Source: Erwinia_E haradaeae_E
Lineage (GTDB): Bacteria; Pseudomonadota; Gammaproteobacteria; Enterobacterales; Enterobacteriaceae
Reading direction: 5' to 3'
Assembly: GCF_900699015.1 (NCBI RefSeq)
Contig: NZ_LR217737.1
Coordinates: forward strand, 558,001 to 622,000
DNA: 64,000 nt
Shown one piece after another: positions 43,370 through 53,504 of the stretch; the stretch's first letter is position 1; each line of letters begins with the position of its first letter. The notes under the pieces are model-generated. The model did no database searches, had not been told where the DNA came from, and worked only from the letters and a program-made list of their open reading frames with translations. Position numbers and translations under genes: made by a program.

Positions 43370-44392
43370 GTGAATAACTACATATTACAGAATGAGGGAA
43401 TTATTAGACAACAAACAGATTTATTTCTGCTTCCTGGTCGATATGTTATTGATTATGCTAATCGTCTTCGTAAGAATATAAAAAAATTAGATAAATGGGC
43501 ACAGAATGAAGGGATCGAGTGTTACCGTATCTATGATTGCGATTTACCAGATTACAAAGTAACCATCGATCGTTATAGCGACTGGGTTTTGATTCAAGAG
43601 TACTCACCACCATATATTATTAATCCGTCTAAAGCACAACAACGTCTATTGGACGTTATCACAACAACTATAGATGTATTACATATATTGCCTCATAAGT
43701 TAATATTAAAAATTCGTAGCAAACAAAAAGGAAGAAATAAGCAATATCAAAAATTAAATAATAATGGAAACTTCTTAGAAGTTATGGAATTTAATGCAAA
43801 GTTATTAGTTAATTTAACTGATTATCTAGATACTGGTATATTCCTTGACAATCGGATCACACGAAAAATATTAGGAAAAATGAGTAATGGAAAAAAATTT
43901 CTTAATCTATTTTCTTATACAGGAAGCGCTAGTGTACATGCTGGTCTAGGTGGAGCTCTGAGTACTACTACTATTGATATATCACGTACTTATATAAATT
44001 GGGCTGAAAGAAATATGCGTTTGAATGGATTATTAGGAGATAATCATCGGCTCATTCAGACTGATTGTTTACATTGGCTGCGTGAGAGTGTAGAAATATT
44101 TGATCTCATTTTTATTGACCCTCCTACTTTTACTAACTCTAAACGCATGAACAATCATTTTGATATTCAACGTGATCATATAAAAGTTATAAAACATCTA
44201 AAACGTCTACTTCATTATAGAGGTTCTATCATATTTTCTAATAATAAACAGAACTTTAAAATGAATATCACTGGATTAAATCTTTTAAATTTAAAAGCTA
44301 CTGAACTAAGTTCTAAGACAAAACCACGAGATTTTTCCCACTCCCGTCCTACTCATACCTGTTGGTTAATTACTCATCTTCATAAAAATTAA
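43370..44392 (+). CDS. rlmL: RlmK half of the 23S rRNA methyltransferase RlmKL
   Basis: E. coli RlmKL (702 residues) is a fusion of RlmL (m2G2445, with THUMP domain) and RlmK (m7G2069). This 340-residue protein corresponds only to the C-terminal RlmK part: DYANRLRKN, ECYRIYDCDLPDY, NLTDYLDTGIFLDNR, the SAM-binding LNLFSYTGSASVHA, and the catalytic-region IDPPTFTNSKRM. Translation starts at a GTG with GAGA about 8 bases upstream; the preceding residues match the interdomain linker. It is a clean domain loss with a new start, not a decaying frame. Function is probably the m7G2069 activity alone. Confidence 0.92.
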   Translation: MNNYILQNEGIIRQQTDLFLLPGRYVIDYANRLRKNIKKLDKWAQNEGIECYRIYDCDLPDYKVTIDRYSDWVLIQEYSPPYIINPSKAQQRLLDVITTTIDVLHILPHKLILKIRSKQKGRNKQYQKLNNNGNFLEVMEFNAKLLVNLTDYLDTGIFLDNRITRKILGKMSNGKKFLNLFSYTGSASVHAGLGGALSTTTIDISRTYINWAERNMRLNGLLGDNHRLIQTDCLHWLRESVEIFDLIFIDPPTFTNSKRMNNHFDIQRDHIKVIKHLKRLLHYRGSIIFSNNKQNFKMNITGLNLLNLKATELSSKTKPRDFSHSRPTHTCWLITHLHKN

Positions 44393-46338
44393 AGAAATAT
44401 TTAATAACTAGTTATATGATTTTAATATAAAACTTGAAAATTCTATTTTATAAATCAATAGAAAATTTCTATTTTACATTATTAAAGAATCATAAAATAA
44501 TTTTTATATTTTTTTATATGGAAAATAAATAGCTAATTTTACATATCAGCAAACTATTTAGAGATGCACTTTAATATTATAGATACTAATTATAAGTTCT
44601 AGATAACCCTTATTTGATTACATATGATTTCTAGTTATTTTACGGTATATTAACATAATCAATATTAATATTTCATGAATAGACATATTTTATATCCAAT
44701 TTTATTGACAATACTAACATCTATACCTATCATAACTATTATGTTTATAAAAAAACCAGATACTGCAAGCACAACTATGTCATTTCATGAATAGGATGCC
44801 ATAAATCATACTTTCTATAGATAAAAAGCTAAGACTAATACTTTCTATCTAATTTAATCTCATAATAAAGAGAATAAACAAGAAAAAAATTAATAATATT
44901 TAATTATAAAAAGAATGTGTCAATATTATTCTTTTTATCTAGATTACAAAAATAATTCTCAAAATTTTTAAGAATAGAAAACTACTATTAATTCACATAT
45001 GTGCTATCCTGTATTATATAATTTTATTCCATCCTATATAAAATTCTTGATGTATTCTCAATCCACTTAATAATATAGACCATCAAGACTCAATAAAATC
45101 AAGAAATCTTGATCCTCCATTTAAGATTCTACTTCTTATAATTATTTTTTAAATTATTAAAATTAATAAATCAATCTAAAAATATAAAAACTACATTTAG
45201 TATTATCAGAAAGCATAACATTAAAGTATGTATAATACTTAATTAATGATCTATTTTAGAAAAATAGACTATTAGAATATTGATGATGATTAATTTAAAT
45301 AACCGTGATGCTTTTATCTAATTATCATTAATCATATATATACTAAAAATATTCTAATAATTAGAATATAGATCAATTATTAATAATTTATTATATTATT
45401 AAATAATATAATCATATTAACTGATAAAAACTATTATTAAATATCACTATTTAATAAATAATAAAAGTAAAATATTTAGAAAAACGAAAAATTATTCTAT
45501 ATCTATAGATATTACATAAAGAGTTAATTCAATTAAAAATTAATAAATGAGATTTTATATTTATTATCAGTATTATAAATCTATATAAAATTATATGTAC
45601 TTATATAATAACTTATGACTCTTCGTTATACATTTTTATTAATAATTAACATCCTAGTAAAACTTATGCTTATGGAACAATTTTAGTATTCAGAAAAACA
45701 CTGAATTTTATTGATAAATAGACTTCTCTTTGAATCTCTTACTATATAAAAATACTTATGAATAAATTTAAGTTAGTATATTTATAAAAATCAATTATTC
45801 ATATTAGATATTATTTCTTCTGATAGAGAAATACATCAACAATAAACTTATCTTATCTCCATTTAGATAAGTAAAATATCTATCATCTATTTTTAGAATC
45901 ACCATAATTCCATGCCTTAATGCTAAGTTTTTATACAAACCAATAAATTATACATATATTCTTATTATTTCATTATATTAATAACTTGTTAGTACAAAAA
46001 GATACCATCAGATAAATAAGAAAATTAACAATAATTTGTCTTCTTTATAAAAATCATCAAGATAACAGTCTTTCTCTTAATAGAAACATAGATCAATTAA
46101 ATTTCAAGAAAGATATAAAAATTATGATTTAATGATTATACAAGATAAGGTAATCATGATCATTAAAATAGAACCTTCCTCTTAATAAAAGAGTTGAATT
46201 AAAATAGTTATTCTATACCTGAATATTACTAATATTCATTTTCACCTAAAATTTGAAATAAAAAATAATAATAGATATGATCTTACCCCAACCATTTATA
46301 GCACTGAACCAATTAAATAAAAAATAATTTATCTATGA
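44393..46338. other. 1.95 kb gap after rlmK
   Basis: In E. coli the ABC-F gene uup (about 1.9 kb) follows rlmKL directly on the same strand, and this gap has just that size. I found only weak echoes of the first Walker B region near 44950, so the uup fossil is unproven. A 39-codon open frame at 44675-44794 is listed separately. Hairpin TCTATTTT-AGA-AAAATAGA lies at 45250-45268. Confidence 0.35.
44675..44794 (+). CDS. Possible small membrane peptide, unrecognised
   Basis: A 39-residue frame starting MNRHILYPILLTIL, with one hydrophobic stretch (about 5-25) followed by a polar tail IKKPDTASTTMSFHE. This is the layout of a single-span membrane peptide, and the tail has less AT-biased codons than its surroundings. 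No ribosome binding site is visible, and I know no family for it. It may be the start of an eroded gene or chance. Confidence 0.2.
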   Translation: MNRHILYPILLTILTSIPIITIMFIKKPDTASTTMSFHE

Positions 46339-47895
46339 CTAAAAAACATAAAACAATCTAAACATCAGAAAATACAGTGTTATAACCCAGACACTCCAAT
46401 TTCCAAAACGAGAATAAGGTGTTAATCCAGTCGTAGGTATTACTTTTTCCACGAGGACTCCACTGACAAACTGTGGAATCATGCGAATAATCGTTCCATT
46501 AGCATCAATAATAGCAGTTACTCCATTATTACTACTATATAATGAAGGACGCCCTAACTCTAGAGAACGCATTTGAGCCATTTGAATATGCTGCCAAGGA
46601 GCAATAGATTGCCCAAACCATGCATCATTAGATAATATTATAAAAAAATCACTTTCTGAACGAAAATTATCATATATTTTTTGTCTCAAAACAACTTCAT
46701 AACATATAGAAGGTGATAAGTTGTAATTTCCAACTCTGAGGAGAGGTTGAATATATGAACCATGACCTGATATAGGGATTGGAAAGTTCACAAAAGATCT
46801 AAAAAGACGAAGAAAATGTTCTAATGGAATATATTCCCCAAACGGAACTAGATGATTTTTCTGATATCGACTGCTTCTAAAATAATTATAAGGTTGATGA
46901 GCACCAAAAACAATTATAGAATTATAAATGTGATAAGAATCTTCCTTTAATCGAGCATCTAAAATCCCTGTGACTACGATAGTATCTGACATCTGTAATT
47001 TATGATCGAAAGTGCTCAAAAATGACTGCTGATTACCTTCAAGATCAGGAATAGCGGATTCAGGCCAAATAATAATTGGTACCTTCCCTATATAAGGATC
47101 ACTTAATTGAGTATAAGTATTCAATATATGATTTAACTGTTTCGTATCTCTTTTCAATGATGGTGCAATATTTCCCTGTACTAATGCTACATTGACTGCT
47201 CGCTGTGATAAAGGCTTAAACCAATAAAACATACGTAGAGGCCAATGGATTAGTAATAATAATGTAATCGCTAGTACAGAAATTACATTCCTCTTAAATA
47301 CTGCATGTACAATTAAACCCGTAATAATCATCAGAGTAAAAGTAATCCCTTCTACCCCTATAACTGGGGCTAAAAATTTTAGTGGACCATCAACTTGACT
47401 ATAGCCAAATTGTAACCATGGAAATCCAGTTAGAATCGATCCTCTTAAAAACTCAGTAATCTGCCAAAGTGCTGGAGCTACAATGACACAACGCAGAAAA
47501 CAGACCTCCATACACAAAAAATTAAGAATTATAGTAAATAAAAGCGGGTAGAAAGATAAATAAAAAATAAAAAAGAGAACTAATAGCATATTAATCAGAC
47601 AAGGCATACCGCTAAAAGAAGCGATACTAGTATAAACCCAGCTAATACCACTACCAAATAAACCTACACCCCATATAAAACCAATACCACTTACCTGATA
47701 AATAGTACGACTAAGTGTTAGAATTTGTAAGCCAAATAATGAAATTAAAGCAGCAGGCCAAATATTATATGGAGAAAAACTAAGTGTACCCATTGCTCCT
47801 GAAGTTAATGATAATAACAAACGAACCCACTGTTGGTGATAACCAATATTCATTACATAGTGAATGAAACGCTTCCCGATGAGATATAGATGCAT
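46339..47895 (-). CDS. lnt: Apolipoprotein N-acyltransferase
   Basis: Lnt adds the third acyl chain to lipoproteins such as BamD in the inner membrane. It has 518 residues (E. coli 512). Several N-terminal membrane helices (about 25-220) precede a carbon-nitrogen hydrolase domain. The catalytic triad is E279 (IIWPESAIPD), K346 (YQKNHLVPFGE) and C398 (SICYE), each 11-12 positions after the E. coli residue. An internal ATG (47853, MNIGYHQQW) is the better fit to the E. coli start; neither has a good ribosome site. Neighbour corC is a fossil. Confidence 0.96.
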   Translation of the reverse strand: MHLYLIGKRFIHYVMNIGYHQQWVRLLLSLTSGAMGTLSFSPYNIWPAALISLFGLQILTLSRTIYQVSGIGFIWGVGLFGSGISWVYTSIASFSGMPCLINMLLVLFFIFYLSFYPLLFTIILNFLCMEVCFLRCVIVAPALWQITEFLRGSILTGFPWLQFGYSQVDGPLKFLAPVIGVEGITFTLMIITGLIVHAVFKRNVISVLAITLLLLIHWPLRMFYWFKPLSQRAVNVALVQGNIAPSLKRDTKQLNHILNTYTQLSDPYIGKVPIIIWPESAIPDLEGNQQSFLSTFDHKLQMSDTIVVTGILDARLKEDSYHIYNSIIVFGAHQPYNYFRSSRYQKNHLVPFGEYIPLEHFLRLFRSFVNFPIPISGHGSYIQPLLRVGNYNLSPSICYEVVLRQKIYDNFRSESDFFIILSNDAWFGQSIAPWQHIQMAQMRSLELGRPSLYSSNNGVTAIIDANGTIIRMIPQFVSGVLVEKVIPTTGLTPYSRFGNWSVWVITLYFLMFRLFYVF

Positions 47896-48689
47896 TTTAT
47901 ATTATTATATGGATCTTTATAATACATGGACTAGATGATGCGGCTACTTAAAAAGTACAATATCCTATCTTGAAGAATGTTCATCTTGTTTTAAAAAACA
48001 AGTAGCCACCGTTATAATTAGATCACTTATCACTACTCATTTCTTTCACAGCGAAACTTATGGTAAATATTATATCAAGATTCGAACATTAGAGTTAGTG
48101 GATAGATGTCATACACACTTACACAAAAATAAGAAATATTATAACTTTTTAATTTAAGAACAATCTTTCCTATATTCTTAAGATTAACTTGCATAATAAT
48201 TCAAAATTTCAATTAATAATAAAATATTAAATTAATCGATTAAATTGGTCATATAGATAAATCTAAAATAACTTTTTCCTAAATAACGCGTAATTAACTT
48301 ATATCCTAGTCCCACTTAAAATAAAACCAAATTACCTTCTATAATTTAAGGGTTTAAATTTTATAAATGATCCGCAAAAAATTGATTTTTTAAATAAAAT
48401 AATATCTACTATTATAATTCTGATAATTAATTAATTGTAGAAAAACAAAAGATTAGGAAGCATTTTCTTCTGAAAAGATTATGTCATAATCTAGTCTTAC
48501 TTGTTCATTATCATCAACAAACTAAAATAGAAGATTAGAACCCCTTATCAATAACAATATGAATATATCTTTTCCAAAACCCAATAAGCGTTCCAATAAA
48601 TTCAATTTCTATTCTTAAGTATAGAATATTTATTGATAAAACTATCATTATTTTCAATATATTATGGAATAACTCGTTAAAGCAAAAAA
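47896..48689. other. 800-base gap between lnt and the corC fossil
   Basis: In E. coli corC and lnt are almost adjacent, so this is extra sequence. No protein gene is seen. It holds the inverted repeat at 47942-48010 and, on the minus strand at 48040-48110, a GTTCGAATC T-loop-like string followed by ACCA. Together these suggest tRNA-derived or other structured RNA sequence. Confidence 0.35.
47942..48010. ncRNA. Structured element with tRNA-like ends, function unknown
   Basis: GGCTACTT (47942-47949) pairs perfectly with AAGTAGCC (48000-48007), which is followed by ACC. Inside lies a second stem, CTTGTTTT/AAAACAAG, abutting the first. The 5' GGCTACTT equals the first bases of the intact tRNA-Met gene in this window, and the 66-base spacing approaches tRNA length. 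However, D and anticodon arms cannot be drawn. A dead tRNA, a leader structure of lnt, or chance are all possible. Confidence 0.25.
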
Positions 48690-49640
48690 TAGAACCCTCT
48701 TATTCTTTATTGATTATCATAGTTTAATCAAACAAGCATAATTCATCACTTTTATATTCTCTTCTAATATGATAGGTATCTATAATGAGAGGACATGATC
48801 TCATATTAGAGTAACTACTTTTACTGTTAATATAACCTAAACCTTATACATGAACAAGATTAAGAAAATTTCAGTGAAGAATATGCAATTCTAATTGCAC
48901 ATAAAAAGCAGTACACTCTAAATTCATTGTCTAACTGACAAAAACTACCTATATTATTTTATAATATATACAAATAATATGTTCAATAAAAATAAAATCA
49001 CACCTATCATGACTCTTCTTATTAATTAAGAAGTATCTATATCTTATTAACTAAATTAAATACGATATGTTATATATAACATATCGTATTTTAAAAATAA
49101 GATTAATAAATTAAAAATGTAAACTCTAGTCACTAACAATAATAATTGCTATTATATTTTTAATAAAAACAATATTGATCTTGTACATTTAAATAATTTA
49201 TTCGCTATATTTATAGAATTATGATATATATTTATAATATGATATCAGATAGCATCATTACTTTAATCATAAAACTATCTAGATTAAAAGAATTTATTTT
49301 ATCTAAGTAGGATGCGTAATTAGAGATAGACTTAATCACAAAATAGGACTTTAAGTAATTATTTTTTAGAAAAAACATCATATGCGCAATATATATATGT
49401 GTGAATTATATTCAATATAATTACATATATCATCATCTAATGATTATAAAAAGATAAAAATATTTATTTACATGAAAACAAAATAGAGAAAAATCTGAAT
49501 ATTATATACCGAAAATCAATATAAAATCCAGAAATTAGATTGATAATAGTCTCTAATGTAAAGAACAATTTTTATTAGATTTAATGTGTTCCACAAAAAG
49601 AATTGATGTAATGTCATACCTAGTATTGATGATATTGATC
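48690..49640 (-). pseudogene. corC: corC (ybeX) fossil, CBS-domain protein
   Basis: E. coli order is ybeY-corC-lnt. At distances from ybeY fitting the 292-residue gene, the minus strand reads FIEHIICIYYKI near 48990 (VTIEDILELIVGEI), FCQL near 48940 (DFRQLS), and IIDTYHIRREYKSDE near 48770 (DIDGYQFKVAMADS). The N-terminal half could not be read and is crossed by a long palindrome (49058-49091). Matches are short but in order. Moderate confidence. Confidence 0.45.
49058..49091. repeat. 34-base perfect palindrome with flanking A and T runs
   Basis: The core TACGATATGT...ACATATCGTA is fully self-complementary over 28 bases and extends with AAA on the left and TTT on the right to 34. It could fold into a 15-17 bp hairpin with T-rich 3' ends in either direction, a good bidirectional terminator shape. 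It lies inside the region assigned to the corC fossil, 640 bases beyond ybeY. Confidence 0.6.
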
Positions 49641-49727
49641 ATCTTCTTTAAAGTTAAAAGTTTATCAAATCTTTTATAATACAAGGTTATTACTAATAAG
49701 ATATTGTGTATGGTTTAGTATATGAAC

Positions 49728-50183
49728 TTATTTCTCTGAAATATAAGGATCAGGATAACCTAGTTTCATTAATGATTTAACCTCTATGCTTTGCATAATT
49801 AAGGCTTCATTTTCAGAAACATGATTATAGCCCAACAAATGAAGAGCACCATGAATTGTCATGTGGGCCCAATGCGCAGTCAGTGCTTTATATTGCAAGG
49901 AGGATTCTAATTCTACGACTTGTCGACAAATAATTATGTCACCAAGTAAAGGAAAAGTTGTTCCAGGAATATTTTCGAACGGGAAGGAAAGAACATTAGT
50001 TGACGTATCTTTACCACAAAATTTATGGTTCAATAAGATCATCTCTTTTATATCTACCACGCGTATAGTGATCTCTTTTTCTGGATGAAAATACACACAC
50101 ATCACTGTCAACCAGTGATAAAAATCAGATTCTGTTGGTAAATTCTTCTTATTTTTACAGGCGAGTTGCAAATTTAGAATCAT
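49728..50183 (-). CDS. ybeY: Endoribonuclease YbeY
   Basis: YbeY is a metal-dependent RNase needed for 16S rRNA 3'-end maturation and 70S quality control. It has 151 residues (E. coli 155). Zinc ligands H111, H115 and H121 are in HGALHLLGYNH. NVLSFPFE and GDIIICRQVVE match the family core. Its usual operon partners on both sides, ybeZ upstream and corC downstream, are fossils, so ybeY survives alone, in keeping with its near-essential role. No clear ribosome site precedes the ATG. Confidence 0.97.
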   Translation of the reverse strand: MILNLQLACKNKKNLPTESDFYHWLTVMCVYFHPEKEITIRVVDIKEMILLNHKFCGKDTSTNVLSFPFENIPGTTFPLLGDIIICRQVVELESSLQYKALTAHWAHMTIHGALHLLGYNHVSENEALIMQSIEVKSLMKLGYPDPYISEK

Positions 50184-50189
50184 AGCAAA

Positions 50190-51250
50190 ACAGTCTTTTG
50201 TATACAGAACATTATTTTTAAAATAATTTAAAAAAAGAAAACTAACATAAAAATCCAGATCATTTCAAAAAAATTAAATTATAATTACTTTCAAACCATC
50301 TAAGTTTACTTCAATGCTTATACATATTTAATAAAACAGTCCAATCTATCATTCCAGAATACTCACACTATCCTAGCTTATCTTTAGACAGATTACAATC
50401 TAATAAACCAGATCTCATTTTACAATTCTATCAACACTAAATGATAAAACAGAATATTAGAAAACTAAATATTAAAACATTAATTAGATACCTCTGTATC
50501 TAAGATCATACTAAATATAATTATATATTATATGAGTGTTAAGAATCAATATCATTACTTTAATTACAGTATAAAACTATATGAACAATCTATATTGTAG
50601 AGTAGATCTATGATCGCTATCAATACATATCCTATTAAAATATACATATATATTAACTTAACTAGTGATCTCAAAAAATAATTAATTGCATCTATGAATT
50701 TTCTTTATTTGAGTGAATTATATTTCTTTCTTATCAAGAAGGGGTAGAAATCTTATATAAAAAATCATTGCATCTAGATAGGATCTATAATAAAACAAAA
50801 ATAAGACATTTATTAACTAAAATTGTTGAAATAGATATATACCCATCAAAATTATTAACTATTCCCTACTATTGAGTAATGGTAATAATCTTGTTTCTTG
50901 ATATAAATTCAAGTTGCATGAAAATATTGAGTATGATGATCTGATAGAATGTTAGATCAGAATCTAAAATGTCTAAGAAAATCATAATTGTTAACTCATG
51001 GATATAATCTGACCATGTAATTAAATTACATCATTTATATCTTTCATCAAATATAATTACCTGTTCGCTTAAAATGAAAGTTCTAACAAAAATGAGAAAT
51101 ATCTCTATCTTTATTTAATTAAAAACAACAATTTAAGATAAATATATTATAAATACTGTAAATATTTAAATAAAACCGAATAACATATCTTTCTCTCATA
51201 TAATATAAATACCTTGTATAGTAACAATTAATTATATTCTAATTATATTA
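50190..51250 (-). pseudogene. ybeZ: ybeZ fossil (PhoH-like ATPase)
   Basis: Upstream of ybeY, as in E. coli. Minus-strand translation gives, in order: IILNIFMQLEF near 50920 (YIANILDHDITF), RFLPLLDKKEI near 50740 (GFLPGDLSQKV), and SFSVDRIVK, stop, DLVY, stop, IV near 50430, which matches FFHSEDVVRHPVVARIV without a gap. Spacing fits the 346-residue gene. The Walker A motif is destroyed and stops are frequent. The three ordered matches plus synteny make this fairly secure. Confidence 0.65.
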
Positions 51251-51399
51251 ATTGAGTAAAATATACCTCTGAAAAATAAAAATCAATATTTTATCCTATT
51301 TTCAAATCTTCCTGTTTATGATTTGGATTAAAATACCTAATGCATACTCTCATGAAATATAATATTTTATCTGAAATTATTGTAAAGTAATAATCAAAA

Positions 51400-52900
51400 A
51401 TTTTTTTCTTCTTCGTAGAGAAAATCAAATTGATTATATATCTATAGTTCTTAACTATATTTAGAGCATATAAAACAAAATTGCTTTCAAGGAAACAAAT
51501 CCTATATTATTAATAAGTAATAAAAATATTTTATTAAAGATATTGTTTATTTAGTTTATCAAAATTCATATCAAAATTGCAAAATAGACAATATCCTAAA
51601 CATTAATATTGTAATCTAAATTATAGAAAACCATCGTAGTTCCTCACAATAATATACTAAAAATCTTATCCTTACATATTAATCTAATATTCACTCTTCA
51701 CTTATACATTATAATTAATACCAAGGTGATACTACTATTTTCCTGACTATACTTCATAGCGTTTCAAACGATACAAATTTTTATAAATTATTTGTTAAAT
51801 ACAAGATTTTTCTATTTGTTAGTATATAGATTAATATTTCTAATATCTTGTTGTCATATTATTTTTTAAATATCTTGAACACAGAATCATTTATATGATA
51901 TTGATCTATGTGAATTAGAACTTATTATAGATTTTAATAAAAAAATAAAATCTCATCGTCTAAATAAAGAATTTAAAATATTAACTGCCTAATATTCTAG
52001 GGTCTTTTATAAAATCTTATTTGTATAAAACTATTCTAATATTATAAACAGATACAGATAGTTTCTAACTTTTCGAATCATGATACTTTAATTCCTTTGT
52101 TATACGAATTTGCCTTTCATCGTCCAAATAATTATCTGTATAATGATTTTATCAAATAATGATCACTTGGATAACCTAATACCCTAGCTAATAAAAAAGA
52201 AAGTAGAACACCTAATAACTAACATAAAGACTGGTTTGTATACAAATTAAAACTCTGATCTACATTTTCTAAGTGACAAACTAAAAAATTTACAGAATAC
52301 AGAACCCATATTTTTAATTTAAAAGATGAAAATTACTTTATTATAAACAGAAAAACCGTTTAAAAGTGAAAAACCTCCCTAATAATATGCAGGAATTCAT
52401 TAAAACTTTCTTATATTTTTTAAATTAATAACCTGGTCTCTTCAGAATCAACAATATAACACTGGATCTTTTTGATATGTTATCAAAAAATAAGAAATAT
52501 AACACAATTAACCATCAAAATGAAAATAAAATAAGTACTTTTGCTTCGATTCACATCAAATAGGATGTATACTGAAACATTATCATTAACGTTTTATAAT
52601 TTCATTGGTTAGAGCTCAACATTCTTCTGTATTCTCATAGCAGAATTATTAGTTGTATTAACAATCTAAAAAATGAAATTTTTTATAGAAAACCAGAAAT
52701 ATCCACCTAATATAACTGTTTTAACACATCTATGATCTACTAATTCTTATGCAAAAACGTTAGATGTTAATTCCAATAAATTGACATTTCTTACTTTTTA
52801 CTTAATGAAAACAAATAAGACTAATCATCGTATTTATTATACTTAAATATTATTAATATTTTATTTCTTAACACATACTTAAAAATATAAATAATACATA
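51400..52900 (-). pseudogene. miaB: miaB fossil (tRNA methylthiotransferase)
   Basis: E. coli miaB precedes ybeZ. Near 52290 the minus strand reads MGSVFCKFFSLSLR, where MiaB has the radical SAM segment EGCNKYCTYCVVPYTR; two of the three cluster cysteines are gone. Near 52110, LDDERQIRITK corresponds to IDGIDRIRFTT. A KTVILGGYFW near 52720 resembles DLIIGVGGCV. Distances approximate the 474-residue gene. Loss implies that ms2 modification of A37 is missing unless another enzyme does it. Confidence 0.52.
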
Positions 52901-53504
52901 ATAACAGTATGTTACTTAATCATACTTAGTTTTGTATTCATCTCGAAATGACTTTAATTAATTTTAAACAACTTAAAAGTAAACCATATATTACTCATAA
53001 GGTGAATATTATTAATTTAAGTGTCTCTCTAGACTAATTAAACATATTAAATTTAAGATAAAATCATGTAATCTCATGCTAGAATATATTATATTCATCT
53101 TATTTACTAAAAATCATTGGATACTATCAATCATATCAGACTGCAGTTAATATTATAGAATATTTATTCTATTAGAAAACGCTAATATCTCTTTTTGGTG
53201 TAAAATAAGTTATTCATAGAATGCTTGATTTAAACTGATTGTTCATCAAATTACAGATACAATCTTGAACATATAAGTGTAAGTACAACACTTTGATAAT
53301 CAAATCCTTTGATTAAAAGGCGTGTGAGAACATGTTGTGAACAATAAAATCTGATATAATAGCTATAACATTACTTTAGTCGTAAAATACGATTATTAAA
53401 ATAGATTGATCATGTCCAACAGTATTATAGCTAACTGGTAACCGTCTTGGTTGCATTTTTCTCTTAAAAAAGCTTAAAATTTAAATTTCGCAGCGAGGCA
53501 AACT
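52901..53504. promoter_or_regulatory. Upstream region of the fru operon
   Basis: No gene seen; a divergent setB, as in E. coli, was not recognised. A TGATATAAT (53352-53360) is a consensus extended -10 element 145 bases before fruB. A hairpin TAATCAAA-TCC-TTTGATTA lies at 53297-53315. No convincing Cra (FruR) operator was found, so the operon may have lost fructose-responsive control. Confidence 0.4.
53352..53360 (+). promoter_or_regulatory. Candidate extended -10 promoter of fruBKA
   Basis: TGA followed by TATAAT is a perfect TGn-TATAAT extended -10. No good -35 is present at 17 bases, which such promoters do not strictly need. It lies 145 bases from the fruB ATG. AT richness raises the chance of a random TATAAT, so support is moderate. 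Confidence 0.4.
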
